Assembly: GCF_003312425.1 (NCBI RefSeq)
Contig: NZ_QNUX01000015.1
Coordinates: forward strand, 47,653 to 111,652
Direction: 5' to 3'
DNA length: 64,000 nucleotides
From: Flavobacterium psychrolimnae
Lineage (GTDB): Bacteria; Bacteroidota; Bacteroidia; Flavobacteriales; Flavobacteriaceae
In this document: piece by piece, positions 62,303 to 64,000 of the stretch
How the letters are laid out: every line of letters begins with the position of its first letter
How positions within the stretch are numbered: position 1 is the first letter of the stretch
The notes under the pieces: generated by a model
What the model saw: only the letters and a program-made list of their open reading frames with translations
Told to the model about the DNA's origin: nothing
Databases searched by the model: none
Position numbers and translations under genes: made by a program

Positions 62303-64000
62303 ATGAATAAAATTACTATAAAAAAACATAAATTAGGAAGTGTATTATTACTTTTTCTATGTCTTTTAGTTTCCCTAAATTCATATTCACAAACACCAAA
62401 ATTCACAACACCAACATTAATATCTGGAAATGATAAAGCAGCAGGTGCAAAATATCGTTATCCTTCTGTCACACAAGTTGACGGTACTGATGTTGATGCC
62501 ATCGTTACAATTCTTAGTATAACAAATGCTACAATTGTTGATGTTGACAATGCAAATAATGGGGGCGGCAGTCTAAAAGATAGATTTCAACCTGTTATCA
62601 GTACCTCGAAGGCTAATGGAAATGTTGAATTTCAATTTGCTTTTTACAAAGGAGGCACATTTAATACTCCACAAGAATTAAAAATTGATTTAAGCTCTTT
62701 CATTTTAGAAGCTCTTGATTTGGACGGAAATGAATTTTTTGATGTAGCCAGACCTAACAATGAAAGTTATACAACAGAAAACAATAGTTTTATTACAGTA
62801 AGCTCCGTAGGAATATATACAAGATTTCAAGGACCTAGTAATTCTGTTGACCCTATTAGCATTTCTAATACAAGGTATATTGCCGCAGTTAACTTTGGAA
62901 CTCTTAATTCAATATCTTTTAGATTAGGAAATAGTTCTACATCTAGTCAAAGACAAAGTTCGATTAGTTTTGGAGAGGTAATTTTCACCATACCAAAGGC
63001 ACCAATTGCAAATGATGATTCAAGTTTATGCAAATCATACGGCACGATCACCATAGATGTTACATCTAATGATATTGATTCTAACCAAAACATCGACAAA
63101 TCAACTGTAGATTTAAACCCAACACAGTCGGGAATTCAAACTTCCTTAACGGTATCAGGACAGGGAACTTGGTCTGTTAACTCAAGTGGAATAGTAACTT
63201 TTGTTCCGTTAGCTAGTTTTAAAAATAATCCAACGCCTATTAATTATACCATCAAAGATTTAACTGGATTACTATCAAACCAAGCTAAAATAACGATAAC
63301 ATTTGCGCCAAATCAACCAACGAGCAACGGGAATATTACTGAATGTGAATCAACACCTATACAGACGCTAAATGCAAATACTGCTTTAACATCAACTACT
63401 GGAATAACTTGGTATGATGCCGCAACGAATGGAAATATTGTTTCAAGTCCAACCTTAAAAACGGTAGGCTCGATAACTTATTATGCGGAATATTCTAATG
63501 GCACATGTTCAAGTTTAACCAGAACAGCCGTTAAATTAACTATTACACCCACAATTGCCTTCACTACAACTCCTACTCAACCAAAATGTTTTGGTGAAAA
63601 AGGGTCGGTTGTTTTAAGCACGCCAACAGGAGGAACAGGAAGTATCACTTTCAATACAACTGCTACAACTAATTTAGCTGCCGGAAATTATACCTACACA
63701 GCCACTGATGCAAACGGTTGTTCCAAATCTATAACCGTTACTATCAATGCGGCTCCTGATGTAATTGCGTTCACTGCAACCCCTACGCAACCAAAATGTT
63801 TTGGTGAAAAAGGATCGGTGGTTCTTAGCACGCCAACTGGTGGAACAGGAAGTATCACTTTCAACACAACTGCTACATCTAATTTAGCTGCCGGAAATTA
63901 TACCTACACAGCTACTGATGCAAACGGTTGTTCCAAATCTATAACCGTTACTATCAACGCGGCTCCTGATGCAATTGCCTTCACTGCAACTCCTACTCAA
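62303..64000 (+). CDS. Giant SprB-like surface adhesin, N-terminal part (runs off the window)
   Basis: Open from ATG 62303 to the right edge (566 residues seen). Signal peptide: LLLFLCLLVSLNSYSQ. Residues about 35-230 form a first domain. A segment with NDDSSLCKSYGTITIDVTSN resembles cadherin-like/Ig modules, then an Ig-like CESTPIQTLNANT module follows. From about residue 415 SprB-type repeats begin (PTQPKCFGEKGSVVLSTPTG, then AAGNYTYTATDANGC). Such proteins are moved along the cell surface by the gliding machinery and exported by the type IX system, whose sorting domain would be at the unseen C-terminus. Confidence 0.88.
   Translation, partial: MNKITIKKHKLGSVLLLFLCLLVSLNSYSQTPKFTTPTLISGNDKAAGAKYRYPSVTQVDGTDVDAIVTILSITNATIVDVDNANNGGGSLKDRFQPVISTSKANGNVEFQFAFYKGGTFNTPQELKIDLSSFILEALDLDGNEFFDVARPNNESYTTENNSFITVSSVGIYTRFQGPSNSVDPISISNTRYIAAVNFGTLNSISFRLGNSSTSSQRQSSISFGEVIFTIPKAPIANDDSSLCKSYGTITIDVTSNDIDSNQNIDKSTVDLNPTQSGIQTSLTVSGQGTWSVNSSGIVTFVPLASFKNNPTPINYTIKDLTGLLSNQAKITITFAPNQPTSNGNITECESTPIQTLNANTALTSTTGITWYDAATNGNIVSSPTLKTVGSITYYAEYSNGTCSSLTRTAVKLTITPTIAFTTTPTQPKCFGEKGSVVLSTPTGGTGSITFNTTATTNLAAGNYTYTATDANGCSKSITVTINAAPDVIAFTATPTQPKCFGEKGSVVLSTPTGGTGSITFNTTATSNLAAGNYTYTATDANGCSKSITVTINAAPDAIAFTATPTQ
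63548..64000 (+). repeat. 210-bp tandem repeats in the adhesin gene
   Basis: Nearly identical DNA units with a period of exactly 210 bp (70 codons): CCAAAATGTTTTGGTGAAAA recurs at 63581 and 63791, and the third unit begins just before the window ends (CCTACTCAA at 63992-64000). Each unit encodes one SprB-type module with two cysteines (KCFG and NGCSK). High DNA identity points to recent expansion or recombination. Confidence 0.9.

Noticed and set aside
1..64000. CRISPR arrays, tRNA or rRNA genes, prophage
   Set aside because: I found no regularly spaced short repeats other than the coding adhesin repeats, no cloverleaf-like tRNA sequence and no phage structural genes.

Overview
The window is chromosomal DNA from a Bacteroidota bacterium, most likely a Flavobacterium or close relative. 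The evidence is an AT-rich sequence, a SusC/SusD outer-membrane pair, many lipoproteins with a Cys lipobox, TAnnTTTG-type promoter boxes in place of E. coli-style ones, almost no Shine-Dalgarno sequences, SprB-type adhesin repeats and a family of dispersed intergenic repeats. I see no tRNA, rRNA, prophage or CRISPR array. The one RNA gene is RNase P RNA (55297-55610, minus).

Layout. 1-6.6 kb: susC (5' end outside the window, one frameshift), susD, a surface lipoprotein and a di-haem peroxidase. 6.6-7.8 kb: a decayed stretch with an ABC-exporter relic. 7.8-12.5 kb (plus strand): an isoquinoline 1-oxidoreductase-type molybdenum hydroxylase (2Fe-2S subunit, di-haem cytochrome, large Mo subunit) followed by a cysteine desulfurase. 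12.7-19.2 kb (minus strand, converging on it): moaE, moeB-rhodanese, moaD, TauE-like permease, moeA, mocA-like nucleotidyltransferase, moaA and xdhC. With the moaC-mogA fusion at 30.1 kb this is a full route from GTP to a cytidylated, sulfurated molybdenum cofactor beside its client enzyme. 19.6-24.7 kb: an AraC regulator and a detoxification-like set (acetyltransferase, zinc alcohol dehydrogenase, cupin, cyclophilin-like lipoprotein, cupin-CMD protein with a frameshift), with a shared 20-bp motif upstream of both the regulator and the enzymes. 24.7-25.2 kb: an AraC relic. 25.5-26.9 kb: an M28 peptidase.

27.2-29.7 kb: a two-gene island, DUF262-HNH plus a DUF3883 nuclease-like protein, flanked by dispersed repeats in opposite orientation. 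It is the best candidate for an undescribed defence module. 30.1-31.4 kb: the moaC-mogA fusion and a cobA relic. 31.6-46.9 kb: mixed housekeeping and envelope genes (saccharopine dehydrogenase-like, 2H phosphoesterase, EamA transporter, YdjM-like protein, 2OG oxygenase, AAA/VWA pair, YchJ, SIMPL protein, rhomboid protease, acyltransferase, class V aminotransferase, beta-barrel protein, metalloprotease lipoprotein). 47.1-55.2 kb: glmM, ACP phosphodiesterase, tandem gamma-glutamyltransferases, AlkD-like protein and a ClC channel.

56.3-58.0 kb: dnaX, in which the zero frame ends early and the long tau product needs a -1 shift at an A AAA AAG site in a run of ten A. 58.0-61.5 kb: a polyphosphate/phosphatase group (ppx/gppA, ppk1, sixA). 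62.3 kb to the edge: the start of a giant SprB-like adhesin with 210-bp tandem repeats. Three genes (susC, cupin-CMD, dnaX) have a single frame break. Two of the three breaks are in A runs, so sequencing error has to be weighed against biology in each case.
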